IMG/VR virus record: IMGVR_UViG_3300038451_000172
Coordinates: 1 to 20,866 of that record
Strand: one strand, 5' to 3'
DNA: 20,866 nt
Source: a virus
Both the position numbers and the translations under genes were made by a program. Under the pieces are notes generated by a model. That model was not told where the DNA came from, made no database searches, and saw nothing but the letters and a program-made list of their open reading frames with translations. The stretch's first letter is position 1. Every line of letters starts with the position of its first letter. Shown one piece after another: positions 9,601-17,979 of the stretch.

Positions 9601-12600
9601 CAACCAATAAATCGCCATTCGCTGCAGAGGTCAAAATGGACTCGGTGACAACGCTGGAAGAATTTGTCCAGAGCGGTATCCCCGTCGCAGCGGCACTTGG
9701 TAGCACGATCTCAAACGACGTGACCGATGCCGGGCATTCAAATGTGATCGTATTCGCCGTGGCGTGGCCGTTTGCGGTGCCCTGAGTACATTGGAAGTAG
9801 CCTGCCGTTGCTCCATTCGCTGTGAATGCTGGCCCAACGAATCCGCTTGTCGCTGTCGTGGTGACTGTGGTGCCATTATCTGTGATGGTCGAATTGTTTG
9901 GCGCACCACCAGCGCCACCGCCGCGGACTAGTACGTTCGTGTTCAGAATTGCCGAAGAGCTTTCTTGTACCGTCGAGTTGAAGTATGGAACGCCGCCCGA
10001 CGTGACTGTGCCGCTGATAGTCAAAGGTAGAGCAGTTGACCCGCCAGTGATGGAGTTGCACCCGAATAGTCCTGTCGCCAAAGTGAACGTGACTGCACTC
10101 GACGCTGTGTGGCAGTCGATAAACGACTGCAGCGTCGGCATGATCGGGAAAAATGTGCCCGTGTTATCGGTGTACTGGAAACCGAAAGCATATTGCGGCA
10201 GCTTACCGAATCCAATCTGTGAGCCGGAGGCCGGCGTGTAGGTCACACTCCCAGCGCCGATATTGAACATGCTAAAGACGATGTTTCCGGCCAGTGCGGG
10301 TCCCGTCATCGTGGTCGCAGAACCATTGCTCGTCGTGAGCAAGCTGGCATTCATCGCTGACGTGACTGTATCGGATGTTCCCACGAAGGCGTTGACAGGC
10401 ACACCTGGAATTGTGCAAGTTGGAGCGACTGCCACGCCGCTCACGACGTTGTAGCCGCACACATAGTTCCCGTTTGCCGTTGGAGGCGTCAGGCTGCCCA
10501 CTGTGGTTGAGCCGGTGTAGTACGCCATCCCATAAGTTGTGCCACTGGACAGTGTTCCCGAAGGAGCAGACCATGTGCCATCACCGCGCCAGAAGGTCGA
10601 GGAGCTAGCACCGGTACCGCTATTCAAGTTGTTGACGGATAGGTTGCCGCTGACCTGTGTGGCCAGATTAAGTGTGCCGCTGATATTCGAGAAGCCTGGC
10701 TGCGCGCACCCAGGAGCCGTGTTGCGCGTAAGTGTATTCACCCACTGGTTTGCAGAGCAAGATCCCACACCAGAATACGCGCTGCCAAGTCCGGCATCGG
10801 TCAAGGTGCCCGAAATGGCGAACTGCACGTTGCCTACGCTTGGATTCGAGGCATTGATTGTAATGCCCGTAACAGTCGCACCGTTCTGGAAGTTGATCGT
10901 GGACTGATTTGAGGTGGGTGTGCCGTTGACCTGAATCGTGGCCCCACCGCTGGACGTGGTGCCGCAGGTTAGCGCGTGCGTCGTTGTGCTGTAATTCCAG
11001 TGATTTCCTCCAGAATCAGGACAATTAACCAGCGAAGTCCATTGGCCGGTCCCCGCGGCGGTTGTATTGATCATTTGGTCCGCGGCCGAGTTCGTTGGGA
11101 CCGTAGTGCCGTTGATACGGATGGCCGTAAGCGCCAGCGACCCAGCCGAGTTAATGACGTCGCCTGTATGCGCTGGTTCTTGGGCAGCCTGCAGAGTGCC
11201 AGAAACGTCAGTTCCTAGCGCTACAGCGCCATAAGATGGCAGTCCCGAGGCGTTGCCATGCAGGACCGTTGTCGTGGTGCCCAGCGAGGCTAGAACCTTC
11301 AAATCCGTCCCACCGTTGCCAACGGCGAGAGCGTTCAGCGTCAGATTTCCCGCTGTGTTCGTAACCGTGCCCGCACCTGAAGGTGTGCCCCATGTTCCAT
11401 CGCCCCTCCAATAGGTCGAACTGGACGCGCCGGATCCGCCGTTCAGGTTAGCAACGGGGAGATTGCCGGTCACTTCCGAGGCCAGATTGACCTGAGCCCA
11501 GATGTTCGTTCCATGCAGGACCTGGCTGTTGGTTCCTGTTCCCAATCGGGCGAGGATTCCGCCGCTCACTGTCCACAGATCACCGTTCGTTGTCAGCGGC
11601 GTGGCCGACAGTGGCAGGACGCCAGAGAGATTTGAATACAACGGTTGTGCCTGGCTAAAGACGCCCGTGGCCGAATTATAGGCCGTGATGAACTGATTCG
11701 AGACTGCCGGGGTGTTGCCAGGCGCTACAGGCGTGCCAGAAATCTGCGCATATGCGATTGTGACGTAAGTCTGCGCGCCAGTCAGGAACGTGTTGGCGTT
11801 AGCCGTGCCGCTGCCCAGTTGCGAGGCAGGTACTAGGCCGCTCCCGTTCAGGCCAGCGTAGCCGCTGACCGCGCCCTTGTGTCCTGTCACTTCGCAGGTG
11901 GGGCAGGCCAGAGTCGCACTCCCACTCGATCCGCTAAAAGTCAAAGGTGAAGTGAACGTCGCGGTAATCAGGTCCAGCGAATAGTCTCCGCTTGTCGCTG
12001 TGACCGCACCGGTGCGGCCAAATACGGATGACACCGCACCGCCGCCGCCACTCGTCGGCATGCAGCTCGCGCCGGCCGAGTTGATGCAGCCAATTAGGCC
12101 ACTTCCAGAATCGAAGTACACTCGCCCGAAGCCGGAGGCAGGGTTTGCTGGTGCAACCTGCTGTCCAATGTCAAAATAGTGCGTACCGAGATTGTTGTTG
12201 GCGCTGGTATCGAAAGCGTTCGTGACTTGCGCTGCGGTGTAATCGCCACTGGCCGCGACGACGCCCCCAGTACGACCAAAGACTGAACTGACCGCACCAC
12301 CGCCCCCGCTACCAGCCGTGCAAGTCCATCCCGAGGTCGTCCATTGGAGAACGTAAAGATTGGTGCATCCATTCGGCGGCAGTACCTGCGCGATCGGAAT
12401 CATCACCCCTGGCGCCGTCGGCCACAGCACACGCACCCCGCTTAGGCGAATCGTAGTACCACTCAGCGGCACCACCCACGTCTCGCGGAAGCGGGCGGTT
12501 GAAGTCGCATAATCCACGCTATAGCTGGTGCCAAAAGGTGATGCCCCGATGTTAGGCACGAGCTGCACGCTGAATGAGCCGGTCGCGTCGAGGATGATGT

Positions 12601-12793
12601 AAGTTTTCTGGCCAATCAGGACCGTGTAACCGTCCAGGGAAGTGAAGGTCTGATTCGTCGTGACGGTCAACTGCCCGACAACGGTGCCGTTCTGTGGCGG
12701 GATGAGCTGGTCGGCAATTGTGGTGCGGATCTGTGCAGAGACTGGCAAGACGGCAAGCAGGAACAATGCGAGGATGATCAGTCTGTTCTTCAC
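6650..12793 (-). CDS. Giant exported repetitive tail-fibre/adhesin-like protein
   Basis: This 2047-residue protein starts at GTG 12793, inside a GTGA overlap with the terminase stop and preceded by GAGGAAG. Residues 1-20 form a Sec signal with a likely cut at VSA|Q. Two SSVFGRTG motifs (169-176 and 255-262) and several YWRGDGTW / FWRGDGTW elements are typical of phage tail-fibre shafts. The remainder is Ser/Thr/Ala/Gly-rich beta repeat. A block of roughly 70 residues ([22 protein letters not shown]) occurs twice, encoded at about 9634-9846 and 7949-8160. No enzymatic motif is seen. It is probably the main adhesin or fibre of the particle, or a phage-encoded surface protein; the signal peptide makes the second option real. 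The C-terminus ends in an aromatic/Cys segment (SSCTLW). Confidence 0.75.
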   Translation of the reverse strand: MKNRLIILALFLLAVLPVSAQIRTTIADQLIPPQNGTVVGQLTVTTNQTFTSLDGYTVLIGQKTYIILDATGSFSVQLVPNIGASPFGTSYSVDYATSTARFRETWVVPLSGTTIRLSGVRVLWPTAPGVMIPIAQVLPPNGCTNLYVLQWTTSGWTCTAGSGGGGAVSSVFGRTGGVVAASGDYTAAQVTNAFDTSANNNLGTHYFDIGQQVAPANPASGFGRVYFDSGSGLIGCINSAGASCMPTSGGGGAVSSVFGRTGAVTATSGDYSLDLITATFTSPLTFSGSSGSATLACPTCEVTGHKGAVSGYAGLNGSGLVPASQLGSGTANANTFLTGAQTYVTIAYAQISGTPVAPGNTPAVSNQFITAYNSATGVFSQAQPLYSNLSGVLPLSATPLTTNGDLWTVSGGILARLGTGTNSQVLHGTNIWAQVNLASEVTGNLPVANLNGGSGASSSTYWRGDGTWGTPSGAGTVTNTAGNLTLNALAVGNGGTDLKVLASLGTTTTVLHGNASGLPSYGAVALGTDVSGTLQAAQEPAHTGDVINSAGSLALTAIRINGTTVPTNSAADQMINTTAAGTGQWTSLVNCPDSGGNHWNYSTTTHALTCGTTSSGGATIQVNGTPTSNQSTINFQNGATVTGITINASNPSVGNVQFAISGTLTDAGLGSAYSGVGSCSANQWVNTLTRNTAPGCAQPGFSNISGTLNLATQVSGNLSVNNLNSGTGASSSTFWRGDGTWSAPSGTLSSGTTYGMAYYTGSTTVGSLTPPTANGNYVCGYNVVSGVAVAPTCTIPGVPVNAFVGTSDTVTSAMNASLLTTSNGSATTMTGPALAGNIVFSMFNIGAGSVTYTPASGSQIGFGKLPQYAFGFQYTDNTGTFFPIMPTLQSFIDCHTASSAVTFTLATGLFGCNSITGGSTALPLTISGTVTSGGVPYFNSTVQESSSAILNTNVLVRGGGAGGAPNNSTITDNGTTVTTTATSGFVGPAFTANGATAGYFQCTQGTANGHATANTITFECPASVTSFEIVLPSAAATGIPLWTNSSSVVTESILTSAANGDLLVGNGTTWAKFAGNASGTKVLTEDASGNVSWGAGGSMTYPSGSGFAIVSGGTSWGTTLASPLPLANGGTNASSAAAALVSLLPAGTRIGDILYCSAYTASACTTWSLAAGNNGSTAWLQETSGGVPSWTSPGGGGNVSNSGTPSQYQVAAWVSSTTIEGIGPGASNMPLLGGGASAYPAFSTIAYLTSIAANHFVIGSSTTQLADAGVNLTWSSPTLTIGASGTAGTLSMYPASGNFTTTWGSAATASNTILGFATAPTTGDAVKCVTSTTICTLTDAGGPIPSTLANASHKWLNSYTQSTGAFTQTQPADTDLTGTTAGAELYVTASAVAELATTAYSVKVSGATNPSWATPTANSQCFMSAASSYATTTPSFQTGCLTATAPTQYGVMLGAGTQALGVTAAAGGANFPLISQSSANPIWSTIAYPTALTSGGFMYASSTTAFASSALITANVLPKSGGAGTAPLASSITDNGTSVTTTDTSGYVAPVFTANGSTAGYFQCTQGSANGHATANTFTFECPASVTAYEVLVPSAAATGLVLWSNSSSVVTESILAGASNMPLIGQGASTLPIFSSVAIPTSAVTQGGLVYSSTTTALSVGGALTQYGVVVAGAVGSAPQSTAAGAANMPLVGAGSANPAFSTIGWLASATQWGIPYMSTATQMSTTEALTANALIKAGSSAAPSASAVTDNGTTVTSSEGIALSGASGAATTISTTTSNAFLLLSPNGTGAVEIINGSAANPSLVFAAGTTFGFYSASATSIGIGKGTASNDSHQFTSAGNVNIISGGVFGMSSSSTDAATAADTGLSRDAAGIVDVGTGAAGSAAGLLRAGNTVVVASNFTTTSTSLVTITGLSWTFPATNHNYHFSCTLSYSQATAAAANAFGVQAATTAPTNLYAAMQVLTSLTNAGVTATLPTLATTTATNIGTFTPGAFGAIGTVADIFTAEIWGELEQGSGATTLNIMTLSGSASDSLTIYRGSSCTLW
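7949..8160 (-). repeat. Internal duplicated block of giant fibre gene, copy B
   Basis: This encodes the second copy of a block of about 70 residues ([16 protein letters not shown], then [10 protein letters not shown]). It is clearly similar at protein and DNA level to the block at about 9634-9846. It shows module duplication within the fibre-like gene. Confidence 0.7.
9634..9846 (-). repeat. Internal duplicated block of giant fibre gene, copy A
   Basis: This is the first copy of the duplicated module ([16 protein letters not shown], then [10 protein letters not shown]); see copy B at about 7949-8160. Differences are scattered substitutions, so the duplication is not recent. Confidence 0.7.
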
Positions 12794-14316
12794 ACTTCCT
12801 CGTCTTTCCGCGCCAGCTTTTCGTAGTAATCCAACATTCCCATCCTGTGTCGCATCATCTTCAGAGCCTGGCTCGCGGCATCGCCGCGGTCGTTCGGCTT
12901 CATGGGAAACCGCGTGATCTCTCGGATATGGTCCATCACCGGAAATGGCGCGATGTTTGGTGCAGGGAACTCGACGTTGCCTGCTTGGTATTCGGTGCTG
13001 ACAGCGAACATGCGCGCGGTCTTGTCGCCATCGGGCTGCACGTCAATCAACCCGTCCACGGTCGCTTTGAGTTCCTGAATGATGGCGGGGCCATTGGCCT
13101 TGTTCTCAACGTATTTGGCGTGCGCGAATGGCGGGCGTGCAGAGAAAGACTTCAGCGCCTGCTTCGTTTCTACGAAATCCATGCGTCGTCGTTCTTCATC
13201 AAGTAGGAGTTTTCGAGCACCAATACGTCCCCACTTCTGCCCAACAACAAAACTCGCCTCATCGCTTTTGCTTCCAAAAGACATATCCCAGGACTGGATA
13301 ACTTCGTCGAATTGCTTTTCATCTGGGACGACGTTGTAGAAGTGCTGACACCATTCTTCCTTGATGATGGCTCCGCCTTTTGGACTTGGTCGCTGCTGGT
13401 ACTGGCCGTGGTAGTTCGGGACATCGCGGCGTAACGACGCAACCACAGGTTCAGGAAAACGAGCAGGCCAAAGCAGGTCACCAGCGGCGCGACGATAAAC
13501 ACGACCAGAAATAGGAAAATTCCATTCTTCAGCATCCTCGGCCTCCATCGGAAGCGAGATCACGGTCCACTCGCCGGGATTCATTTCGGTCAAATGGCCC
13601 GTGAGATCGTTGATGTCCAGGCGCTGCATGATGATGACGAACGCGCCGGTTGCCTGGTCCGATAGCCGCGTGCGCAGTGTGTCGTCGAAGAAGAGGTTCG
13701 AGGACTTGAGTTCCACTTCCGAGGCTGCCTGCTTCGGATTCAACGGGTCGTCCACAATCACGTCGTGGCTGCCCTTGCCCGTAGCTGTGCCACCCGTGGA
13801 AGTTGCGGTCATGCGACCGCCCACCGCATTCTCGATCTGGTCCTGGCGTTCCTGCGTCAGCGACACCTGGTCCGGAAACATTCGCTGGAACCATTCCGAA
13901 CTGACCAGCTTCGAGCGTTCGATGTTGAAGCCTTCGGACAGCTCGCCAGAATACGAGCTGGACAGAAAGCGCCGCGTAGGAATCTGACTCCATGACCAGG
14001 TGGGATAGAAGACGTTCACAAGCCGCGACTTCATTGTCTGCGGTGGAACGTTGATGATAAGGCGGCGACATACTCGCTCTTTCACCAGCGTCAAGTATTC
14101 GCAAATGAGATCGAGGTGCCAATTCCATTTCAGTGGTGTCCCAGGCTCAAGAATCGGCCACGCTTGCTGTGTGAAAGACGCAAGGTCACGAAGTTCACTT
14201 TGCTGCTTCAGGAACTCGCGGCGTTCTAGAAGCTGTAGGAGTTCTACCTTTTCCTCGGGAAGTAGATGCGCGACTGCGACCGCGTCCGAGATATTCGGAA
14301 ATTTTGCCCTCGACAT
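12790..14316 (-). CDS. terL: Terminase large subunit
   Basis: This is the ATP-driven DNA packaging motor and nuclease. The start is placed at ATG 14316 (508 aa), because the open frame before it is an antiphase reading of the small terminase gene. Visible motifs are a Walker A variant PPQTMKS at 91-97; Walker B DVIVDDP at 185-191; a coupling-type MQR at 230-232; and nuclease acidic residues Asp344 in SWDMSF, Glu404 in VENKANG and Asp476/Asp479 in NDRGDA. The order and length fit Terminase_6-type large subunits with an RNase-H-like C-terminal nuclease. The N-terminal [19 protein letters not shown] helix is typical. The gene overlaps TerS by 122 bases, and its stop overlaps the start of the giant fibre-like gene. 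Confidence 0.95.
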   Translation of the reverse strand: MSRAKFPNISDAVAVAHLLPEEKVELLQLLERREFLKQQSELRDLASFTQQAWPILEPGTPLKWNWHLDLICEYLTLVKERVCRRLIINVPPQTMKSRLVNVFYPTWSWSQIPTRRFLSSSYSGELSEGFNIERSKLVSSEWFQRMFPDQVSLTQERQDQIENAVGGRMTATSTGGTATGKGSHDVIVDDPLNPKQAASEVELKSSNLFFDDTLRTRLSDQATGAFVIIMQRLDINDLTGHLTEMNPGEWTVISLPMEAEDAEEWNFPISGRVYRRAAGDLLWPARFPEPVVASLRRDVPNYHGQYQQRPSPKGGAIIKEEWCQHFYNVVPDEKQFDEVIQSWDMSFGSKSDEASFVVGQKWGRIGARKLLLDEERRRMDFVETKQALKSFSARPPFAHAKYVENKANGPAIIQELKATVDGLIDVQPDGDKTARMFAVSTEYQAGNVEFPAPNIAPFPVMDHIREITRFPMKPNDRGDAASQALKMMRHRMGMLDYYEKLARKDEEV

Positions 14317-14620
14317 CGCCGATGTTGAAGCTGATTGCGCTTCCTTCCGGTCCTGAAACTTCAAAGGACTGGCGAGGTTTTCCGTCGATACTGTCGCGGA
14401 TGGCGATGAAATGCTGGATGCTGCCGTTGAGTCCTTCAACGACGGCTGCCTCGCAGAGCGCTTCTTCAATCGTCGTGTCGCCGCGCTTGCGGTCGAGGAT
14501 CTCGCACAGCCTGTCGTAGATGCGCCGCTTGCGCGAGTAACCGTTCGGGTTGCCGCTTTGCCCTGGCTTCCACGATTTGAGGTTCTCGATGCGGCCACGT
14601 CGTTTTGTTTTCTCAGCCAC
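14195..14620 (-). CDS. Small terminase-like protein (DUF5681-type)
   Basis: This 141-residue protein starts at GTG 14620; a TAA at 14650-14648 bounds the frame and no ATG lies between. The N-terminus carries WKPGQSGNPNGYSRKRR, the signature of the DUF5681-like proteins usually found just before TerL, thought to act as a small terminase that recognises phage DNA. A helical central part follows (RLCEILDRKRGDTTIEEAL). The C-terminal 40 residues are basic, Ser/Arg-rich and overlap the start of TerL in another frame, so that tail may be disordered. No convincing Shine-Dalgarno is seen. Role is inferred from motif and position; it has not been tied to a named pac or cos site. Confidence 0.8.
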   Translation of the reverse strand: MAEKTKRRGRIENLKSWKPGQSGNPNGYSRKRRIYDRLCEILDRKRGDTTIEEALCEAAVVEGLNGSIQHFIAIRDSIDGKPRQSFEVSGPEGSAISFNIGDVEGKISEYLGRGRSRASTSRGKGRTPTASRTPRVPEAAK

Positions 14621-14647
14621 TACTGCAACCAGTGCATTCAGTGGAAC

Positions 14648-14908
14648 TTAGGCATGGGCGCGTATCGCCGGAAGCAACTCCCCGCCATTCCACACCGGCA
14701 CAAATCCTTCTTCAAAGTCTTGAACGTGCGCGCCGCAAAGCGCGTGGCCCCGCATTGCCAGGCGGTCACATCCAAGAAGCGCACACTCGTTGCGGTTGCC
14801 GTTCGCGTTCGCGTATCGCGCGAACTTTTCTAGATGGACATAGCAGAGGGTGTGGCCGGATAAGGCGGTGCGCCAACACCCGGAGTGCTTGCAGTTTCTC
14901 GCCGACAT
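14648..14908 (-). CDS. Small protein with two tandem C-x4-C-x10-C-x2-H zinc motifs
   Basis: The 86-residue reading starts at ATG 14908 with a weak GGGAA eight bases before; a GTG at 14950 would add 14 residues. Two near-identical motifs are visible: CKHSGC ... GHTLCYVH and CALLGC ... GHALCGAH. Each has spacing C-x4-C-x10-C-x2-H, about 22 residues apart, and each probably binds one zinc. Similar CxxxxC...CxxH modules occur in small nucleic-acid-binding or protein-docking proteins. The C-terminus is acidic then hydrophobic (DFEEGFVPVW). It lies immediately before TerS, ending 28 bases from its start. DNA or RNA binding is inference. Confidence 0.75.
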   Translation of the reverse strand: MSARNCKHSGCWRTALSGHTLCYVHLEKFARYANANGNRNECALLGCDRLAMRGHALCGAHVQDFEEGFVPVWNGGELLPAIRAHA

Positions 14909-15334
14909 TGAATGTTCCCGAGCATCGTAGAAGCCCAATCGCGTTGACACTTATCAGCGAGCGCGAGAGCTAAAGGTTCACCCACGCGCGCACTGAGCCC
15001 GCGAACGGGGATCATCCGCATCATGCGCAGCACGCCTTTCAGCTTCGTGCGGCGCAGCGGCTCTCGCAGAGTTTCTACAAGATTGACGGACGTGTAGTCA
15101 GAGGCTTGCTGGCGGGAAAGATGCGCGTGGGAATTGTCCGAGCAGGTATGAAGATTGAGTGTGGCGAGCGTCCAATCGTGCGGGATAAGACAGTAGAGCT
15201 TCGCTGACAAATTTGAAGACGCTGAGTCGGCAGAGATTGGCCCTGCATGATGCTGGGCGGCAAGGCGACGCAGCGTCAGAAGATAATGGAGTTATGAGGC
15301 AGGGGGAGCAGTCGCGTCAATGAGGAAAATGCAT
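14909..15334 (-). other. Gap with no confident gene; possible degraded ORF
   Basis: No clear gene fills this stretch. One minus-strand frame stays open from about 15291 to 14830 and contains plausible protein-like text (VNLVETLREPLRR, then MIPVRGLSARVGEPLALALA). However, it has no ATG near its front (TTG at 15210 at best), no ribosome-binding site, and its end runs antiphase through the zinc gene. It may be a decayed gene or a rapidly evolving one. No tRNA, hairpin terminator or repeat was seen. Confidence 0.4.
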
Positions 15335-15514
15335 TTAACTCGAAATTAGTCTATTAGTTGTGTTTTTGACCCGGAGGATGGGCACTTCCCGGGTATTGAA
15401 ACGCTTCTTGCAACTCACACATTCGCGGCGCCGGTGCAACACATGACGCTTTATTCGGTACCGCGAATCCACGACTTTTGTGGGACCGCCGCACTGAGGA
15501 CATGGCAGTTTCAT
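15335..15514 (-). CDS. NrdR-like zinc-ribbon mini-protein
   Basis: This 59-residue ORF starts at ATG 15514 with an AAAGGGA ribosome-binding site just upstream, and ends at TAA 15335. The product begins MKLPCPQCGG, has DSRYRIKRHVLHRRR, then ECVSCKKRFNTRE. This matches the N-terminal zinc ribbon of NrdR (CPxC, DSR, RRRECxxCxxRFxT), the repressor of ribonucleotide reductase genes, but the ATP-cone domain is absent. In phages such stand-alone ribbons may act as DNA-binding regulators or binders of host proteins. It sits alone between the 171-aa gene (42-base gap) and an uncertain region. Confidence 0.85.
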   Translation of the reverse strand: MKLPCPQCGGPTKVVDSRYRIKRHVLHRRRECVSCKKRFNTREVPILRVKNTTNRLISS

Positions 15515-15556
15515 GTTATTCCCTTTCTCTAGGCTGAGGGAGCCGCTGGGCGAGAA

Positions 15557-16072
15557 CTAAGCTCGCGGTTGTCCGTTACGACTCCCTCGCCTTCCCGCGA
15601 TGGCTGGCGCTGGGTTCCGTTTTGCGCAAATGTAACAATCTTCTTGATCGCAGAATTGGACGCTATGTTTTCCGCAAACGCCAATTACATCTTCGCGCCC
15701 AATAACTTGTTCAAGTGTGGGCGTGGGCGCTGGCTCCGCTGGCCACCGGACACCAGCATGAGTCGTGGCTTGCGTCTGACTGGCAACGGGTGCTGGCTGG
15801 GCGGCGAGAAGGGCGTGCGTAGACGCATGCCAAGCGGCGGCTGCGGCTTCATAGCGGCTCCCGGCGCATGGTTGACTCTCGTACCATTTCTCAAAGTCAA
15901 TCTGTATTTGCTCCTCCGTCACCTTGGGCTGCGCGGCGAGGGCGGCTTTCAGTTCGGCAACAGCCTTGTCCCACGCTATGCACCATGGATTCTTGGTGCC
16001 TTTAGCCCAAACAGTTCTCATTCGATGACCTGTTTCAAGGGCCGTCTCTGCTAACTTCTTAAGTTCGCTCAT
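15557..16072 (-). CDS. Hypothetical accessory protein with C-terminal Cys cluster
   Basis: This 171-residue protein begins at ATG 16072 in an ATGA overlap with the previous gene. Its N-terminal half is helical. The middle carries FEKWYESQPCAGSRYEAAAAAW, a segment style common in phage early-region proteins of the Ead/Ea22 kind. A Pro/Ala-rich linker follows. Near the C-terminus is VCGKHSVQFCDQEDCYIC, with spacing C-x7-C-x4-C-x2-C plus a His, likely one zinc site. The function is unknown; such genes are usually dispensable accessory genes. The family resemblance is from memory and weak. Confidence 0.7.
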   Translation of the reverse strand: MSELKKLAETALETGHRMRTVWAKGTKNPWCIAWDKAVAELKAALAAQPKVTEEQIQIDFEKWYESQPCAGSRYEAAAAAWHASTHALLAAQPAPVASQTQATTHAGVRWPAEPAPTPTLEQVIGREDVIGVCGKHSVQFCDQEDCYICAKRNPAPAIAGRRGSRNGQPRA

Positions 16073-16413
16073 GGCTTCTTCACTTGCCCGCCTCTCGGCT
16101 TACCCGCGAGGGCGCGAATACATGGTGCAATTCTGTATCCCGTCCAACCTGCAAGCGTATCGCATAGTTCCGCCGCTTTCTCCCGCGCATCGGACCGTGC
16201 CTCACGCAGCAAAAATGCCAACGAATCTATATGGTCCAATAAGCATCCATTCTGCTCCAGCCATTCTTTTGCCTGCTGTTCCTCCGTCAGCCCCACGCGA
16301 TGCGCGGCGAGGGCTTCTGCCGCAATCGCATAAATCTGCCGTAATTTCGAGAACGCTTCAAAATCATTCTCAGCTAATCTCCGAATTTGCGATAACGCTT
16401 CAATGAGATTCAT
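16069..16413 (-). CDS. Hypothetical helical protein
   Basis: The start at ATG 16413 overlaps the TGA of the upstream micro-gene as ATGA, and an AAAGGCGG lies just before it. It gives 114 residues. The sequence is almost entirely helical (MNLIEALSQIRRLAENDFEA, then LTEEQQAKEWLEQNG), with a basic tail (GKPRGGQVKKP). It includes a short EWLEQNG...LLDHIDSLAFLLREA segment that resembles other small phage early proteins, but no family can be named. Its own stop overlaps the start of the 171-aa gene, so three small genes are translationally chained here. Confidence 0.7.
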   Translation of the reverse strand: MNLIEALSQIRRLAENDFEAFSKLRQIYAIAAEALAAHRVGLTEEQQAKEWLEQNGCLLDHIDSLAFLLREARSDAREKAAELCDTLAGWTGYRIAPCIRALAGKPRGGQVKKP

Positions 16414-16550
16414 GGCTTGCCGCCTTTCTCGCACTTCACGCTAACGAATGTTCCACAATTCGCGCAGCGCCATTTTCCACTCCATCCTTTTGATGACCAC
16501 GGCTATTTGCGTAAAAGTACGCCGTGCCAACACTTCGCTCGTTTAGCCAT
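16410..16550 (-). pseudogene. Zinc-ribbon micro-gene interrupted by an in-frame amber codon
   Basis: An ATG at 16550 with a perfect GAGGAG seven bases upstream (16558-16563) opens a 47-codon frame ending in TGA at 16412-16410, which overlaps the next start as ATGA. Codon 16 (16505-16503) is TAG. Without it the product would be one small zinc ribbon: KCWHG before the stop and WRCANCGTF after it, a plausible C-x-H / C-x2-C pair. The strong start signal and the coupled end argue the whole frame is a real gene. TAG serves as an ordinary stop in the neighbours at 623 and 3598, so genome-wide amber reassignment is unlikely. A mutation, assembly error or suppression remains possible. Confidence 0.6.
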
Positions 16551-16557
16551 TGCTTGG

Positions 16558-16563
16558 CTCCTC
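16558..16563 (-). promoter_or_regulatory. Strong Shine-Dalgarno of the amber-split micro-gene
   Basis: GAGGAG on the minus strand lies seven bases before the ATG at 16550 and 11 bases after the stop of the nuclease gene. It is the main evidence that the interrupted frame is a genuine gene. Confidence 0.65.
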
Positions 16564-16574
16564 AGCCCGCTGGC

Positions 16575-16922
16575 TCACAACTCTTCTTCGCGCAGCCCCT
16601 TTGCTCCCCATCCGTGCAACCAGATGCGTCCGCCTGAATTAATCCAACCTAGCCTGTGGGGACTCTCAAATATCTTCCTTTTGCGTGCTCCGAAATTGGC
16701 CCATGACGTAGTTTGGATGAGAATGATTCCGCCATATTGATGCATCATGGGGCCTTCTTTCCAGCTCTTGATTGTCCGATAGGCCAGAATGTCAGCAAAG
16801 CCGAAACAATCCTGCGTCACGAATTTCCCCGGAATCGGCAGTCGCCGCTCAACGATTTGACAGGCATAACCCAATTTGGCCAGATAATCGAGACTCAACT
16901 GCATGGGCGATTTTCTTCTCAT
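16575..16922 (-). CDS. PD-(D/E)XK-like phage nuclease (Q-x-T variant)
   Basis: This 115-residue protein starts at ATG 16922, overlapping the stop of the zinc-ribbon gene. The order of motifs fits a small restriction-endonuclease-like fold: a helix then a basic strand (IVERRLP), VTQDCFGFADILAY with Asp38 and Asp44, then IILIQTTSWANFGARKRKI with Gln70-Thr71-Thr72, Arg80 and Lys83. Related phage proteins carry QVTS in place of the usual E-x-K, so this may be an active variant or a non-cutting binder. It forms a tight three-gene unit with the zinc ribbon and the 259-aa protein next to the repeat array. Family assignment is from motif recognition only. Confidence 0.7.
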   Translation of the reverse strand: MRRKSPMQLSLDYLAKLGYACQIVERRLPIPGKFVTQDCFGFADILAYRTIKSWKEGPMMHQYGGIILIQTTSWANFGARKRKIFESPHRLGWINSGGRIWLHGWGAKGLREEEL

Positions 16923-17098
16923 GCTGCTCTTTCTGCCGGCCGGCGCAACGTTTCCAGTTTTGCGTACACTGGCCCGACGCGCATTTCACGTTTGAGTTCC
17001 TTGTAGCACTGCTCGCACAAGACGAACACGACGCCGCGGCCATCCTTGGACGTTCGCAACGTCGCTTCGCACAATCCGCAGATGAGACGGGCGGGCAT
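16919..17098 (-). CDS. Small zinc-ribbon protein
   Basis: The start at ATG 17098 lies two bases after the stop of the 259-aa gene; a longer frame exists but only shadows that gene. The 59-residue product has two Cys pairs, ICGLC near residues 7-11 and LCEQC about 20 residues later, giving a C-x2-C ... C-x2-C treble-clef or ribbon. Basic residues follow (YKELKREMRVG). Its TGA overlaps the nuclease start as ATGA. A nucleic-acid-binding or adaptor role with its neighbours is inferred from linkage only. Confidence 0.75.
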   Translation of the reverse strand: MPARLICGLCEATLRTSKDGRGVVFVLCEQCYKELKREMRVGPVYAKLETLRRPAERAA

Positions 17099-17100
17099 GG

Positions 17101-17880
17101 CTACGCGGCTTTTTCTTTTTTGCTTGGAACTGCCTTTAGACCGGGTATTTCGATCTCGCAGTCTCTGACCAGATATTTCCCGCACTCGAACGCTTTCGCG
17201 CTGCCGAGGCCGACAATCATCCCCATCGCCACGACTTGTCTGAAATCGTCCGTCTTCAAATTGCTGGGAAGAAGGCGATACTCGAAAGCGAAGCGAGTTC
17301 CGACCTCTGCGCATTCTGAATTGTGAATGATTGATTTCATGCCCTGCGGACCACCGACGCGGCCACGAAACTCACGAAAATGTGTCTTTGCCGGTTTCTT
17401 TCCGCTTGCGTCACGAAGATAGATGCGCTCAGGATGAGATGGATCAACCAGGCTGATTCCTATCGCGCGAACGTTTCCAGCTTCCGCGAAGTCACCCTTT
17501 GAGCCTTTGTGCTCAATGAAAATCTTGAGCCGGGAAGCTGCCTGTTTGTAATGCGCCTTAATCATCCAGTCGCCAATCCACGGACCATTTTCGTCACGCC
17601 GGATAATATTCACGCCGTATGTCACCTTTTCGCTGAGTTCTCCGAGTTCGGGAGTCGCATCGCGCTCGCCGATCTCTTCCTTCTGCATCCGTTCGACCGC
17701 AGCATCGAGTTCCTTTTCGGAAGTGATGCCGAGGTGGAACTTGGCGAATGCGCGTAAGCCTTCCTTGTCCGCTGGCACACCGCCAACAATCTCGGTTGCC
17801 AGCTCGCATTCCACACGAATCACCGCCGTTTTTTCTTCGTAGGACTCCCTCAGTTCCTTCAAACTAAACTTAACTTTCAT
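17101..17880 (-). CDS. Conserved-looking phage protein with RAMP/Cas7-like glycine-rich loop
   Basis: The start at ATG 17880 follows AAGGAG at 17891-17896; the open frame beyond it only reads through the repeat array. The 259-residue product has an early GGVPADKEGLRAFAKFH segment (33-48), YGVNIIRRDENGPWIGDWMI (88-107) followed by a helix, a GRVGGPQGMKSII segment (173-185), GTRFAFEYRLL (194-204), and a C-terminal GLGSAKAFECGKYLV (224-238). This order recalls, from memory, a phage family ending in a GLGQWRN..G.GRF loop, and the last motif resembles the glycine-rich loop of RAMP proteins such as Cas7. No catalytic residues stand out. It directly follows the pentamer array, so it may bind it. The RAMP link is a hypothesis. 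Confidence 0.7.
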   Translation of the reverse strand: MKVKFSLKELRESYEEKTAVIRVECELATEIVGGVPADKEGLRAFAKFHLGITSEKELDAAVERMQKEEIGERDATPELGELSEKVTYGVNIIRRDENGPWIGDWMIKAHYKQAASRLKIFIEHKGSKGDFAEAGNVRAIGISLVDPSHPERIYLRDASGKKPAKTHFREFRGRVGGPQGMKSIIHNSECAEVGTRFAFEYRLLPSNLKTDDFRQVVAMGMIVGLGSAKAFECGKYLVRDCEIEIPGLKAVPSKKEKAA

Positions 17881-17979
17881 GCGCCTTTTTCTCCTTTTCG
17901 TTTTGCCGCTAAGTTCGATCACATATCGTTGTGCCGCTACGCGAAGTGCCGCACAGCACAGTTCCATCGGGTGATGCCA

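Noticed and set aside
13170-13535. Minus-strand ORF with a hydrophobic N-terminus inside the large terminase gene
   Set aside because: It lies fully within conserved TerL coding sequence in another frame and has no convincing start signal; probably a chance frame.
14317-14598. 94-residue N-terminal extension of the large terminase
   Set aside because: It is an out-of-frame reading of TerS, Ser/Arg/Thr-rich, and unlike TerL N-termini; ATG 14316 is preferred.
15075-15263. 62-aa minus-strand ORF
   Set aside because: Low-complexity basic text with no start signal, overlapping another equally uncertain frame; not supportable as a gene.
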